Assembly (NCBI RefSeq): GCF_007830615.1
Contig: NZ_VLLI01000019.1
Coordinates: 35,143 to 99,142 of the forward strand
DNA: 64,000 nucleotides
Source: Mucilaginibacter frigoritolerans
Lineage (GTDB): Bacteria; Bacteroidota; Bacteroidia; Sphingobacteriales; Sphingobacteriaceae
Direction of reading: 5' to 3'
Shown here: positions 35,496 through 45,524 of the stretch, one piece after another
Numbering within the stretch: position 1 is the first letter of the stretch
Layout: each line of letters opens with the position of its first letter
Notes under the pieces: generated by a model
What the model saw: only the letters and a program-made list of their open reading frames with translations
Databases searched by the model: none
What the model was told of the DNA's origin: nothing
Translations under genes and position numbers: made by a program

Positions 35496-37994
35496 TTATT
35501 TTGCAGCTTCAATTGCTTTAACCGCATCGTCAGCAGCTTGTGCTGATGCAGTATCATTCAGTTTAGTACGCGCCGTTTTAATATCGTTTAATAAACCTTC
35601 AATGGTTGGGGCAATGCCAAACTGTTTAAATTTCACACCAAAGTCTTTTATTGCGCCAATTCCCTGCTGGGCATAATCGGGCTTATCAACGCGGCCAGCC
35701 ATTGCAGCAAAGCCTCTTATCATATTAAATTGCGCCTGTGGTTGTGCGTTTTTAAAAGCATTGAATACATAGTTCCATTGGTCGCTACCACCGCTGGTGG
35801 CATAAACGTTAACAATTGCTATGGTTAAAGCACCTTTATTATCGCTTTCAAAACCTTTGGCTAAAGTTAAAGCCTGTGTTGGTTCCAGTAAGTTAATGGC
35901 AGTTAAAGCAGCACCCTGTATAGCGTACGACTGACTGGTAACCGCTTGTTTAAAGATATCCAAATTGCCTGATGCCTTTAATTTACCCAAAACACTAATA
36001 GCCGCAGCACGTACCAATGTATTATCATCAGTTTGTGCCAATGAGGCTAATACCGGTAAAGCCGCATTGTGAATATCATCATTAGTCATGTTTAAAGCTC
36101 TGATAGCTTTTATACGTAAACCATAATAAGGATCTTTTAATGCCGCAATCATTACTTTTTGAGCTACTTTTTCTGACTGATGACCTGCTGCCGCATTAAT
36201 GGCCTCAAAACGATCAAGGTATAACGGCGCATTAAAATACTGGAATGCAAATTCATCCAAATTTTTATCATCAGTTTTTGCGGTCAGTAGCACTTTGTCA
36301 CCATCAACGTTCACCAAATCAGGTTTTGAAGCCACAGTAAAGGTTAAAGTATCGGCCTTATCATTCATCCAAACTTTATGGCGCTCTTTTTTACCACCTG
36401 CATAAATGTCAATTGCCATTGGTAATTTAAAGGTTTGGCCATCTTGTTTTTGTTGCAGATAAACGGTTTCAGTTTTCGAAGCATCATCCCATTTGTAGCT
36501 AATGCCTAAAACAGGATGTCCTGCGCCATAATACCATTGGTTAAAGTACCAATTCAAGTCTAATCCGCTGGCTTCTTCCAATGCAAGGCGTAATTGTTGT
36601 GCTTCGCCATTTTTATATGCATTTGTTTTTAAGTAGATGTTTAATCCCTTAAAGAAAGCAGCATCACCTAAATAATTACGCAGCATATTTAAAATACGGC
36701 CACCTTTTTGGTAAGTAACCACATCAAAAACATCTTCTTTATCATCATAATGGAAACGCACCAGGTCCTTTTTAGCAGCATCCGGAGAGTTTAAGTAATT
36801 AAACATAGCATTATAGCTATGTGCATCGGCTTCGTCTTTACCATATTTATGTTCGGCCCAAAGCATCTCGCTAAAATCAGCGAATGATTCATTTACGGTA
36901 AGGTTACTCCAGCTTTCGCAAGTTACCAAATCACCAAACCATTGGTGAAACAGCTCGTGTGCAATGGTGCTTCTGCCGTTATCATAATTAGCATCCAGCA
37001 ACTCGCGTGGTGTTTCCTGTACATATTCGCCATGCAGGGTAGCGCTGGTGTTTTCCATTGCCCCACTCACATAATCACGCACTACAATCTGCGAATATTT
37101 ATACCATGGAAAATCAACACCTAAAGTTTTAGAATAAAACTCTATCAGCTCTGGTGTCATCCCGAATATCTGTTTGGCATATGGAGCATACGCTGGCTCC
37201 AGGTAATAGTTTACTTCTTTATCGCGCCATTTATCGTGGTAAATTTTAAAATCACCTACAGCCATCATAAACAAGTAAGGAGAGTGTGGTAATTCCTGTT
37301 TCCAGGTATCGGTACGGGTGCCATCACCATTAATTTTTTGCGAAGCCAAACGGCCGTTTGATAAGGTTACATACTTTGCAGGAACAGTCATGCTGATCTC
37401 GTCGGTAGTTTTTTGTTCAGGCTTATCAATAGTAGGGAACCAGGCAGATGAACTTTCCGTTTCGCCCTGTGTCCAGATCTGTACAGGCTTGCCTTTTTCA
37501 GTGCTATCCGGATTAATAAAATATAAACCTTTTGCATCGTTAATAGCTGCGCTACCTTTTACATGCAGCTCATTCGGTTTAGCGGTATAGTCAATATAAA
37601 GCGTGTAACTTTCATCATTATGGTAAACCTTATCCAGCTTAATAGCCACAGTTAAACTATCATAAGTAAATTTAAGTGGGGTGTTTTTGCCGTTCTTCAC
37701 CACCGAAATATTTTTAAGATCCATACCTTTTGCATCAAGGCGCAGGGTATCGGTAGGATAAAAATGCGGTTTTAAAGTAACCCATTCCTTACCATACAGA
37801 TAGCGTTTCTTGTAATCAAAGCGTACATCCAGTTTGGTGTGTACCAGGTCATTGATTTTAGGCGGAGTTTCACGGTAGATCTTCAGCAAAGGATCATCCG
37901 CTTTTGCAGGAGCCTGTGCATGGACAGCAGATATGCTTAGTCCGGCAATAAGGCCCGTAAAAACGAATGACGAGAGTGTTTTAATGTTTGTCAT
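35496..37994 (-). CDS. M1 family zinc aminopeptidase
   Basis: 832 residues with a signal peptide (about 1-26, ending AVHAQ). The M1 fold is complete: N-terminal beta domain, GAMEN at 311-315 (substrate N-terminus), zinc site HELFH at 346-350 with downstream Glu369 in NESFADFSE, a catalytic Tyr region (VVTYQKGGRILNMLRNYLG), then a C-terminal HEAT-like repeat region (about 600-800). It removes N-terminal residues from peptides in the periplasm. The amidohydrolase gene ends 7 bases upstream of its start, so the two are co-transcribed. Confidence 0.95.
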   Translation of the reverse strand: MTNIKTLSSFVFTGLIAGLSISAVHAQAPAKADDPLLKIYRETPPKINDLVHTKLDVRFDYKKRYLYGKEWVTLKPHFYPTDTLRLDAKGMDLKNISVVKNGKNTPLKFTYDSLTVAIKLDKVYHNDESYTLYIDYTAKPNELHVKGSAAINDAKGLYFINPDSTEKGKPVQIWTQGETESSSAWFPTIDKPEQKTTDEISMTVPAKYVTLSNGRLASQKINGDGTRTDTWKQELPHSPYLFMMAVGDFKIYHDKWRDKEVNYYLEPAYAPYAKQIFGMTPELIEFYSKTLGVDFPWYKYSQIVVRDYVSGAMENTSATLHGEYVQETPRELLDANYDNGRSTIAHELFHQWFGDLVTCESWSNLTVNESFADFSEMLWAEHKYGKDEADAHSYNAMFNYLNSPDAAKKDLVRFHYDDKEDVFDVVTYQKGGRILNMLRNYLGDAAFFKGLNIYLKTNAYKNGEAQQLRLALEEASGLDLNWYFNQWYYGAGHPVLGISYKWDDASKTETVYLQQKQDGQTFKLPMAIDIYAGGKKERHKVWMNDKADTLTFTVASKPDLVNVDGDKVLLTAKTDDKNLDEFAFQYFNAPLYLDRFEAINAAAGHQSEKVAQKVMIAALKDPYYGLRIKAIRALNMTNDDIHNAALPVLASLAQTDDNTLVRAAAISVLGKLKASGNLDIFKQAVTSQSYAIQGAALTAINLLEPTQALTLAKGFESDNKGALTIAIVNVYATSGGSDQWNYVFNAFKNAQPQAQFNMIRGFAAMAGRVDKPDYAQQGIGAIKDFGVKFKQFGIAPTIEGLLNDIKTARTKLNDTASAQAADDAVKAIEAAK

Positions 37995-38001
37995 ATGCTT
38001 T

Positions 38002-39276
38002 TTATTGAGTGTATATTTTCCCCTCTTTCATAACGAAGGAAATGTTTTTCATTGTTTTAATATCTTCCAGCGGGTTCCCGTCAACGGCAACAATATCGGC
38101 AGACTTACCTGTTGTTATACTCCCGGTTATATCCGAAATACCTAACAAATCAGCTGCGCTGGTTGTGGCGGATTTAATGGCTTCCATTGGTGGCATACCT
38201 GCTTCAACCATATATTGAAATTCCATATAATTTTTCCCATGGTCATAAACCCCGGCATCGGTTCCAAAAGCAATTTTTACCCCTGCTTTGTAGGCCCTGG
38301 CAAAAGTTTGTTGTATTTGTGTACCTACTTCTAAAGCTTTACGGGCAATAACCGGTGGAAAATAACCTTTTATTTTAGCCGAGTCGGCAACAGATTTACC
38401 TGCAATGATAGTGGGTACATAATAGGTACCGTATTTAATGGCTAACTGCATATCCTCATCATTCATAAAGGTGCCATGCTCTATTGAAGTCACACCACCC
38501 AAAATAGCCCTGCGGATGCCTTCGGCCCCGTGGGCATGGCAGGCTACCCTTAGCCCATAGTCTTTTGCGGTTTCAACAACTGCTTTAATCTCATCAATAC
38601 TAAACTCGGCTCCCGATCCATTTTCACTCAAATCAAGCACGCCACCTGTTGAGGCAATTTTAATAACATCCGATCCTCTTTTTATCTGCAAACGCACCGC
38701 CTTTATCAGTTCGTCCCTCCCATCGGCAACACCATCGTCCGGTCCCATTTTGTGGTTAAACGCATCATCACGGTAGCCGTCAGAATTATCCATATGGCCA
38801 CCGCTGGCAGATATGGCTCTACCCGCAGTGATAATTCGCGGCCCATCAACCAGGCCCTTTTTTACCGCTTTACGTAAGCTGATATTCACACCCGAACCAC
38901 CCAGATCCCTAACTGTAGTAAAGCCAGCCATTAATGTTCTTTTTGCATAAACAGCCGCGTTATAAGCAATATCGGCATCAGTTAAAGTAAAAGTTTCCAG
39001 CAAATTAGTACCCTGCGATTCAAGGTGCACATGGCAATCAATAAGGCCTGGCATTACCGTTTTATTTTGCAGGTTGATGACCCTGTCAGCGGATGAACCA
39101 GTTAAATAACCCTTCTCGATACCGGTAATGGTTTTTCCTTCAACAATTATGGTAACTTGTGTTTGTGGAGCGTTGGCTTTGCCATCAATCAGTTTACCGC
39201 ATTGAATGTATGTTTTTTGGGCAAACGCCACAGAAGAGAATAGCAGGAAGGCAATAAAGTAAAGGTTCTTTATCAT
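38002..39276 (-). CDS. Secreted metal-dependent amidohydrolase (imidazolonepropionase/prolidase-like)
   Basis: 424 residues with a signal peptide (about 1-19, SSVAFAQ). Amidohydrolase motifs: GLIDCHVHLES (HxH), a Lys region in GSDVIKIASTGG, CHAHGAEGIRRAI, SIEHGTFM and FGTDAGVYDHGKN (metal Asp). The pattern is that of the Sgx9260/Cc2672-like group that cleaves dipeptides or aryl-amino acids, often exported in Bacteroidetes. It lies 7 bases upstream of the M1 aminopeptidase in one operon, which supports a role in periplasmic peptide breakdown. Confidence 0.92.
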   Translation of the reverse strand: MIKNLYFIAFLLFSSVAFAQKTYIQCGKLIDGKANAPQTQVTIIVEGKTITGIEKGYLTGSSADRVINLQNKTVMPGLIDCHVHLESQGTNLLETFTLTDADIAYNAAVYAKRTLMAGFTTVRDLGGSGVNISLRKAVKKGLVDGPRIITAGRAISASGGHMDNSDGYRDDAFNHKMGPDDGVADGRDELIKAVRLQIKRGSDVIKIASTGGVLDLSENGSGAEFSIDEIKAVVETAKDYGLRVACHAHGAEGIRRAILGGVTSIEHGTFMNDEDMQLAIKYGTYYVPTIIAGKSVADSAKIKGYFPPVIARKALEVGTQIQQTFARAYKAGVKIAFGTDAGVYDHGKNYMEFQYMVEAGMPPMEAIKSATTSAADLLGISDITGSITTGKSADIVAVDGNPLEDIKTMKNISFVMKEGKIYTQ

Positions 39277-39556
39277 AAAAAATTGTCAGTAAAGGTCAGC
39301 TAATAATCAGTTAAAATTAACAAGTTCCCGCTTATTGCAGATATGACTGAACAAAGAGCCGGTTTGTTACACTAAGGTACTTTTATTTTTAATAAAAACA
39401 GCTAATTAAGCAGTTCAAAACCGAACGTATATTGTCCGGATACGAACAGCATAATAAGCAATCCACTTTATCAATACACTAATAATGAATATATTATATA
39501 AATGGCATAATAATTTATAGACTTAAAAAGCAGTATCCATTTTAAGTAAACTTTTT

Positions 39557-41935
39557 ATGATTAAAAACTATTTAAAAGTTGCATGGCGCAACCTCATCAA
39601 AAATAAGGCACATACATTTATCAATATTGCAGGCCTTTCAGTTGGCCTTGCCTGTAGCTTACTCATATTATTATGGGTACAAAATGAAATGGATGTTGAT
39701 GCATTTCATAAAAACGGCAAAAACTTATATTCGGTTTATGAACGCCAGTTTTTTGACCATAAGGTTACCGCACAATACTTTACACCAGGTTTATTGGCAA
39801 GCGAATTAAAAAAAGCAATCCCCGAAATAAAATATGCTACCAGTTCAACCACCGGTTTTGAAGAGCGCCATACTTTTAAAGTAGGCGATAAAATATTAAA
39901 AATAGAGGGTGCTGCTGCCGATTCTGATTTCTTTAAAATGTTTAGTTACCCTTTATTACAGGGAAATGCGCAGAATGCCCTCAATAATATTTCGGGTATA
40001 GCTATCTCGAAAAAAATGGCGGAGAACTTCTTCGGTTCTCCGCAAACAGCCATGGGTAAAACCATCCGCTATGATAATCAAAAAGACTTAATTGTTACCG
40101 CTGTTTTCGACAACATAGGAGCAAATTCTTCCGAAAAGTTTGATTACATCACCAACTGGCAGGCATATTTGAAAGACAATCCATGGGCATTAAATTGGGA
40201 TAACAACAGCCCGCTAACTTATATACAACTGCGCGATGATGCTAACCCCGTTTTGGTAGATAAGAAGATTACCCATCTTTTAACCAGCTATAATAAATTT
40301 GAGAAAAAAGGAATTTTCACTCAGGATTTGAGTCTACAGCGTTTTGATCAGAAATATTTACACAGCAATTTTAAGAATGGTGTAATAGATGGAGGCCGAA
40401 TTGAATATGTACAACTATTCAGCATAGTTGCTGTTTTTATTTTACTTATCGCATGCATCAACTTTATGAATTTGGCTACAGCACGGTCTGTAAAAAGAGC
40501 CAAAGAAATTGGGGTACGCAAAGCTATTGGCGCAGTAAAAAGCATTTTGGTTTGGCAATTCATAGGCGAATCATTACTGCTTACCAGCATTGCAGTAATA
40601 ATATCATTGGTTTTCTTAACCGTTCTGTTGCCGGTGTTTAATCAGATTACTCAAAAACAAATTGAGCTTCCTTTTAACCAGCCGTTGTTTTGGATAAAAT
40701 TACTTGGCATTACAATTATTACCGGTTTAGTTTCGGGTAGCTACCCTGCCTTGTTCCTGTCATCGTTCAACCCGGTTAAAGTACTCAAGGGCACACTAAA
40801 GCTCGACTCCGGAACAGTAATCTTTCGTAAAGGCCTCGTTGTTTTCCAGTTTGTGCTATCCATTATATTAATAATCGGAACCATTATTGTATCCAAACAA
40901 ATAAACTATACACAGTCTATTAATCTGGGTTTTGACAGGGAAAATATGATTTACGTCCCACTTGAAGGAAACCTTGTTACCAATTACGAAGTTTTAAAAA
41001 ATGAGGCCCTTAAAATGCCAGGCATACAATCTATTACCCGGACCGATTGTACACCAACCAATATAACTCCTTCCACTATCGGCGTCCACTGGATAGGTAA
41101 AGACCCTAACTTAAATATATCTTTCAATGATGCATCTGTAGGATATGATTATATCAACACTATGAAACTAAAGATGGTTGCCGGCAGGGATTTTTCAAAA
41201 GATAATGCCACGGATTCTGCAGGATATATCATTAATGAAACAGCCTTAAAAAGAATAGGCTATACCGATCCTATCGGAAAACCCTTTGACCAATGGGGTA
41301 ATAAAGGTATCATTATTGGGGTAGTTAAGGATTTTCATTTCAATTCACTGCATGAACAAATTAAACCATTGATACTTCGCTATGGCGAAAAAGATATTAG
41401 CGGCTACCTAATGCTCAGAACACAGCCGGGCAAAACCAAAACGGCGCTAGCCAGTATGGAAACCATCTGCAAACAACTGAACCCCAATTTTCAGTTTACC
41501 TATGCTTTTTCAGATGAGGAATATAATAAGCTTTACAACAATGAGCAGATAGTGGGAAACCTATCAAATGCCTTCGCATTTCTTGCCATTTTCATTTCAT
41601 GCCTGGGCCTGCTGGGGCTGGCCATGTTTACTGCTGAACAGCGGGTAAAAGAAATTGGTATCCGAAAAGTATTGGGAGCAAGCGTGAGTTCTTTATTTGC
41701 TTTATTATCGTCTGAGTTTTTATGGCTCATTGTTATCGCCTTAATAATTGCTTCACCCATAGCATGGTATACTATGAATATATGGCTGCACAATTTTGCA
41801 TACTACATTCCCCTTCAATTTTCGGTGTTTGCTTTAGCCGGTGGATTGATCATATTTATTGCATTGGCTACTGTAAGCGTACAGGCAATTAAAGCGGCAT
41901 TGATTAACCCGATAAAAAGTTTAAGAAGCGAGTAA
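39557..41935 (+). CDS. FtsX/MacB-type ABC transporter permease
   Basis: 792 residues with the double MacB_PCD-FtsX arrangement typical of Bacteroidetes: an N-terminal TM helix (about 20-40), a periplasmic domain, three TM helices (about 285-390, with KRAKEIGVRKAIGA), a second TM and periplasmic domain, and three C-terminal TM helices (about 680-780, with QRVKEIGIRKVLGAS). These permeases pair with a MacB-like ATPase for efflux or mechanotransmission, but no ATPase gene is adjacent. This is a common orphan in the phylum. The 280-base gap upstream (39277-39556) shows no clear promoter or RNA. Confidence 0.9.
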   Translation: MIKNYLKVAWRNLIKNKAHTFINIAGLSVGLACSLLILLWVQNEMDVDAFHKNGKNLYSVYERQFFDHKVTAQYFTPGLLASELKKAIPEIKYATSSTTGFEERHTFKVGDKILKIEGAAADSDFFKMFSYPLLQGNAQNALNNISGIAISKKMAENFFGSPQTAMGKTIRYDNQKDLIVTAVFDNIGANSSEKFDYITNWQAYLKDNPWALNWDNNSPLTYIQLRDDANPVLVDKKITHLLTSYNKFEKKGIFTQDLSLQRFDQKYLHSNFKNGVIDGGRIEYVQLFSIVAVFILLIACINFMNLATARSVKRAKEIGVRKAIGAVKSILVWQFIGESLLLTSIAVIISLVFLTVLLPVFNQITQKQIELPFNQPLFWIKLLGITIITGLVSGSYPALFLSSFNPVKVLKGTLKLDSGTVIFRKGLVVFQFVLSIILIIGTIIVSKQINYTQSINLGFDRENMIYVPLEGNLVTNYEVLKNEALKMPGIQSITRTDCTPTNITPSTIGVHWIGKDPNLNISFNDASVGYDYINTMKLKMVAGRDFSKDNATDSAGYIINETALKRIGYTDPIGKPFDQWGNKGIIIGVVKDFHFNSLHEQIKPLILRYGEKDISGYLMLRTQPGKTKTALASMETICKQLNPNFQFTYAFSDEEYNKLYNNEQIVGNLSNAFAFLAIFISCLGLLGLAMFTAEQRVKEIGIRKVLGASVSSLFALLSSEFLWLIVIALIIASPIAWYTMNIWLHNFAYYIPLQFSVFALAGGLIIFIALATVSVQAIKAALINPIKSLRSE

Positions 41936-41965
41936 ATTATAGATTGGTTTTACCCACAAAAAATA

Positions 41966-41997
41966 AAACCCCGGTCTGCAAATGCGTACCGGGGTTT
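41966..41997. terminator. Bidirectional terminator between convergent genes
   Basis: AAACCCCGGT (41966-41975) pairs perfectly with ACCGGGGTTT (41988-41997) around a 12-base loop, with A-rich and T-rich flanks. It serves the permease gene (plus) and the bacilliredoxin gene (minus). Confidence 0.85.
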
Positions 41998-42017
41998 ATT
42001 ATAGGTATAAAAATCTT

Positions 42018-42428
42018 TTAGCAATATTGCTCAAACGCACCAATCAGGTTATCGGCAATCATTTGTGCCGGGCGACCTTCAATTTGATGGCGCTCAATAA
42101 TATGCACCAATTTGCCATCTTTAAATAAAGCCATTGCCGGTGATGATGGTGGATACGGCAGCATATAAGCACGCGCTTTATTAACCGCTTCTGTTTCCAT
42201 ACCTGCAAAAACAGTTACCAATTTATCAGGGTGCTTTTCTGACTGTGCAGCTATACGTGCAGCAGGGCGCGCATTTGCTGCAGCGCAACCGCAAACTGAA
42301 TTTACCATCACAAACACCGTACCTTCGCTTTCAATAGCTTTAGTTACGGCATCAGCATCTTTTAACTCTTCAAAGCCAACCCTGGTAAGGTCTTCCCGCA
42401 TTGGGGCTACTAAATATTCTGGATACAT
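42018..42428 (-). CDS. BrxA/BrxB-family bacilliredoxin
   Basis: The frame opens at 42467, but the family begins MYPEYLVAPMREDL, so the ATG at 42428 is chosen (136 residues). The thioredoxin-like fold has the characteristic CGC active site in VNSVCGCAAANARPA. In Firmicutes these enzymes remove bacillithiol from proteins; the YfiT-type bacillithiol transferase at 58336 in this same window supports a bacillithiol system here. A -7 box (CAAAAATA at 42456-42463, i.e. TATTTTTG on the minus strand) lies 28 bases upstream. Confidence 0.92.
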   Translation of the reverse strand: MYPEYLVAPMREDLTRVGFEELKDADAVTKAIESEGTVFVMVNSVCGCAAANARPAARIAAQSEKHPDKLVTVFAGMETEAVNKARAYMLPYPPSSPAMALFKDGKLVHIIERHQIEGRPAQMIADNLIGAFEQYC

Positions 42429-42665
42429 GGTTTTCTTTTTAATAAATTTAATGTACAAAAATAACAAATGATGTTGAGTTAAAATTTATAAATAACAATA
42501 TATAACAATTTGCTGACTTAACCCGTATAAGTACGAACCGATAATATTTAGACTATTAAGCAAATCAAGGAAAACTGTTTCCTGACGTTAGGTTAAACTA
42601 AAATTAATGTTGCTTTTCAAAGTGTATTTGTTATCTTGCAAATCCTAATTACATTAAAAATTGAA

Positions 42666-43529
42666 ATGAAATCAAAACTATCTGAAATCAGTACAGTAAT
42701 TATTGTAAATAAAAGCAGGGAGCCAAAAACAATACAAATAAAGTCAAAGCACCTTAGCCGTTTGCGCCATTATGCTGCAATTGTTGTGGGTGTTATAGTA
42801 ATACTTTCGGTAACAGTAGTTTACTTAAGATCACAAAATGCACAGCAGGAAGAAGAAAAAGACCGGCTGATGGCACAGATTACCAAACTTAAAATTGCCA
42901 TCCCTCCTCCTGCAATTCCACAAACGAAAACAAATACTGCTCAAAACTATATCCAGAGCATAGAAGCCAAGCTTCAAAAAATTAACGATTATTTAAAAAA
43001 ACGCGGGTTAAAAGGTTTTTCAAACAAAGCGGTAGGTGGCAACGGTAATACCGAAGGAGCTAAACTTACTGATGAAGAAACTTACTCGCTATATGATGAA
43101 TATTTAAGCCGCCTGGTTCATTCAGTAGCATTTACCCCAATGGGCTATCCGCGCATAAGTTCATTAACCTCCATGTTTGGTTACCGAAGCGATCCTTTTA
43201 ACTCAGCAAGTGCTGAATTCCATCCGGGCATTGATTTCAGAGGTGCTGTTGGAGACGAGGCTCATTGCACTGCCAACGGAAAGGTTGTTTTTGCAGGCTG
43301 GTACGGTGGTTATGGCAATTGCGTTCGCATTGCTCATGCTAATAGCTATGAAACATTATACGGACACCTGTCACGCATTACCGTAAAGGTAGGACAGGAA
43401 GTTACCGTAGGCCAAAAAATAGGCGAAGTAGGTTCAACAGGTCACTCAACAGGTGCCCACCTGCATTACGAAGTAAGGTTAAATGGTAAACCTATTAATC
43501 CTATAAAATTTCTTACCCTAAATAACTAA
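42666..43529 (+). CDS. Membrane-anchored M23 (LytM) peptidase-like protein
   Basis: The frame opens at 42636; the ATG at 42666 (MKSKLSEISTVIIVNKSREP) is preferred as it fits the usual start of this group (287 residues). One TM helix lies at about 37-56, then a coiled coil (60-115), and a C-terminal M23 domain with HPGIDFRGAVGDEAHC (His and Asp Zn ligands), YETLYGHLSRI and GAHLHYEVRLNGKPINP (HxH). All metal ligands are present, so it should cut peptidoglycan peptides. It is 12 bases upstream of bactofilin, a pairing seen in many bacteria where the filament positions the peptidase to shape the cell. Confidence 0.93.
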   Translation: MKSKLSEISTVIIVNKSREPKTIQIKSKHLSRLRHYAAIVVGVIVILSVTVVYLRSQNAQQEEEKDRLMAQITKLKIAIPPPAIPQTKTNTAQNYIQSIEAKLQKINDYLKKRGLKGFSNKAVGGNGNTEGAKLTDEETYSLYDEYLSRLVHSVAFTPMGYPRISSLTSMFGYRSDPFNSASAEFHPGIDFRGAVGDEAHCTANGKVVFAGWYGGYGNCVRIAHANSYETLYGHLSRITVKVGQEVTVGQKIGEVGSTGHSTGAHLHYEVRLNGKPINPIKFLTLNN

Positions 43530-43541
43530 AACTACTTATTC

Positions 43542-43961
43542 ATGGCTTTTTTTTCAAAAAAAGATAACGTTGCACTCGACATGCAATCTATATCGACCCT
43601 TATTAGTGAAGGCTGTATTTTGGATGGTAATCTTAAAGCACCTGCATTTGCCCGTATTGACGGCCAGATAACTGGTGATGTAATGATTGATGAAGGATTA
43701 ATAATCGGTGAAAAAGGGTCAATATTAGGGAATGTGATAACCAAAGAAATGGTTATTTATGGTACTGTAAATGGCAACCTTAACGTAAATTCGCTCGAAA
43801 TTAAATCGACAGGTAAAGTTTCCGGTGAAATAAGAACACAAACACTGGCAGTTGAAAATGGGGCAATTTACAATGGAAGCCTGTCCATGACCCAAAACAA
43901 CAAGCTGGCCGAATCACATAAAATAAGCAAAGCATCTGCTCAAAAAGTTATTGAGGTTTAA
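43542..43961 (+). CDS. Bactofilin (polymer-forming cytoskeletal protein)
   Basis: 139 residues: a short polar N-terminus, then a right-handed beta-helix of about 100 residues with the DUF583 pattern (LISEGCILDGNLKAPAFARI, DGQITGDVMIDEGLIIGEKG, GTVNGNLNVNSLEIKSTGKV) and a polar tail. Bactofilins polymerise without nucleotide and scaffold wall enzymes. The gene directly follows the M23 peptidase in the same transcript, so this is the usual shape-determining pair. Confidence 0.93.
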   Translation: MAFFSKKDNVALDMQSISTLISEGCILDGNLKAPAFARIDGQITGDVMIDEGLIIGEKGSILGNVITKEMVIYGTVNGNLNVNSLEIKSTGKVSGEIRTQTLAVENGAIYNGSLSMTQNNKLAESHKISKASAQKVIEV

Positions 43962-44067
43962 AATCAGCAACTTATCTCAAAGCAACATTAACTGCATAAT
44001 AATAGGTTATTATATTATCTACGGGTAAATCTAATACGTGGCACATTTCGTAATTAGCGTTAGTAAT

Positions 44068-44098
44068 TTTGTATTGATATTATTATACACTAATTTTG
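44068..44098 (+). promoter_or_regulatory. Bacteroidetes-type promoter of ahcY
   Basis: TTTG (44068-44071), 19 bases, then TAATTTTG (44091-44098): an exact match to the phylum's -33 TTTG / -7 TAnnTTTG consensus with proper spacing. Transcription would start just before the ahcY ATG at 44117, giving a very short leader. Confidence 0.75.
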
Positions 44099-44116
44099 TA
44101 AAAAAATCAAAGAGCT

Positions 44117-45433
44117 ATGTCATCAGTAGAGACCTCGTACGTTAAATTCAAAGTAAAAGATTTTTCATTGGCTCAGTGGGGTCGTAAGGAAATAGAATTG
44201 GCTGAAGCAGAAATGCCTGGCCTTATGGCTTTACGTAAAGAGTACGGCCCGGTAAAAATATTAAAAGGCGCGCGCATTGCAGGCTGCCTGCACATGACCA
44301 TCCAAACTGCCGTTTTAATCGAAACACTAATTGAATTGGGTGCCGAAGTTACCTGGTCATCATGTAACATATTTTCAACCCAGGACCATGCTGCTGCTGC
44401 TATTGCTGCTGCTGGTACTTCTGTTTATGCCTGGAAAGGCATGAATGCTGAAGAATTTGACTGGTGCATTGAGCAAACCTTGTTTTTTGGAGAAGATCGT
44501 AAACCATTAAACATGATTTTGGATGATGGCGGTGATTTAACCAATATGGTATTGGATAAATATCCTGAACTAATTGCAGGTATAAAAGGTTTATCAGAAG
44601 AAACCACCACAGGTGTACACCGTTTATATGAGCGTATGAAAGCCGGTACGTTACCAATGCCAGCTATCAACGTAAATGATTCGGTAACCAAATCAAAATT
44701 CGATAACAAATACGGCTGCCGTGAGTCACTTGTTGACGCTATCCGTCGTGCAACCGACGTAATGATGGCTGGTAAAGTGGCTGTTGTTTGCGGTTATGGT
44801 GATGTGGGTAAAGGATCAGCTGATTCATTACGCAATTCAGGTGTACGCGTTATTGTAACTGAAATTGACCCTATATGTGCTTTACAAGCTGCTATGGAAG
44901 GCTTTGAAGTTAAAAAACTAGGTACAGCTATTACCGAGGCTGATATCGTTGTTACTGCTACCGGCAACAAAAACATTGTAAGGGAAGAGCATTTCCGTGC
45001 ATTAAAAGACAAAGCTATTGTTTGTAACATTGGTCACTTTGATAATGAAATTGACATGGCCTGGTTAAACGGCGCTTATGGCAATACCAAAATTGAAATT
45101 AAACCACAGGTTGATAAATATACTATTAACGGTAAAGATGTTATTGTTTTAGCCGAAGGCCGTTTGGTAAACTTAGGTTGCGCAACCGGACACCCAAGTT
45201 TTGTAATGAGTAACTCATTCACTAACCAAACTTTAGCTCAAATTGAACTTTGGACAAACAGTGAACAATACGAAAATCAGGTTTATACCCTACCAAAACA
45301 TCTTGACGAAAAAGTTGCCCGTTTACACCTTGCTAAAATTGGCGTTGAACTGGAAGTTTTAGACCAGGATCAGGCCGATTACATTGGTGTAACTGTTGAC
45401 GGTCCGTTTAAACCGGAGTACTACCGTTACTAA
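44117..45433 (+). CDS. ahcY: Adenosylhomocysteinase
   Basis: 438 residues, full length. Substrate and NAD motifs are intact: HMTIQTAVLIETL, WSSCNIFSTQDHAAAAIA, MILDDGGDLTNM, AINVNDSVTKSKFDNKYGCRES, the NAD loop GYGDVGKGSADSLR, CNIGHFDNEIDM and the C-terminal PDHYRY-like end (GPFKPEYYRY). It splits S-adenosylhomocysteine into adenosine and homocysteine in the cytosol, relieving product inhibition of methyltransferases. It stands alone between its own promoter and terminator. I saw no SAH riboswitch in the leader. Confidence 0.97.
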   Translation: MSSVETSYVKFKVKDFSLAQWGRKEIELAEAEMPGLMALRKEYGPVKILKGARIAGCLHMTIQTAVLIETLIELGAEVTWSSCNIFSTQDHAAAAIAAAGTSVYAWKGMNAEEFDWCIEQTLFFGEDRKPLNMILDDGGDLTNMVLDKYPELIAGIKGLSEETTTGVHRLYERMKAGTLPMPAINVNDSVTKSKFDNKYGCRESLVDAIRRATDVMMAGKVAVVCGYGDVGKGSADSLRNSGVRVIVTEIDPICALQAAMEGFEVKKLGTAITEADIVVTATGNKNIVREEHFRALKDKAIVCNIGHFDNEIDMAWLNGAYGNTKIEIKPQVDKYTINGKDVIVLAEGRLVNLGCATGHPSFVMSNSFTNQTLAQIELWTNSEQYENQVYTLPKHLDEKVARLHLAKIGVELEVLDQDQADYIGVTVDGPFKPEYYRY

Positions 45434-45479
45434 TTTAAGGTTGAACGTGAAAGCTTAATGCCTTTACAATTGAATATAG

Positions 45480-45511
45480 AAAAGGCATGATTTAAGGATC
45501 GTGCCTTTTTT
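45480..45511 (+). terminator. Intrinsic terminator of ahcY
   Basis: AAAAGGCATGAT (45480-45491) pairs with ATCGTGCCTTTT (45498-45509; one wobble) around a 6-base loop and ends in a T-run. Confidence 0.85.
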
Positions 45512-45524
45512 GTTTGCCTTAATT

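Noticed and set aside
43962..44116. SAH riboswitch in front of ahcY
   Set aside because: The leader predicted from the good promoter is very short and no conserved fold is visible; these riboswitches are not expected in this phylum.
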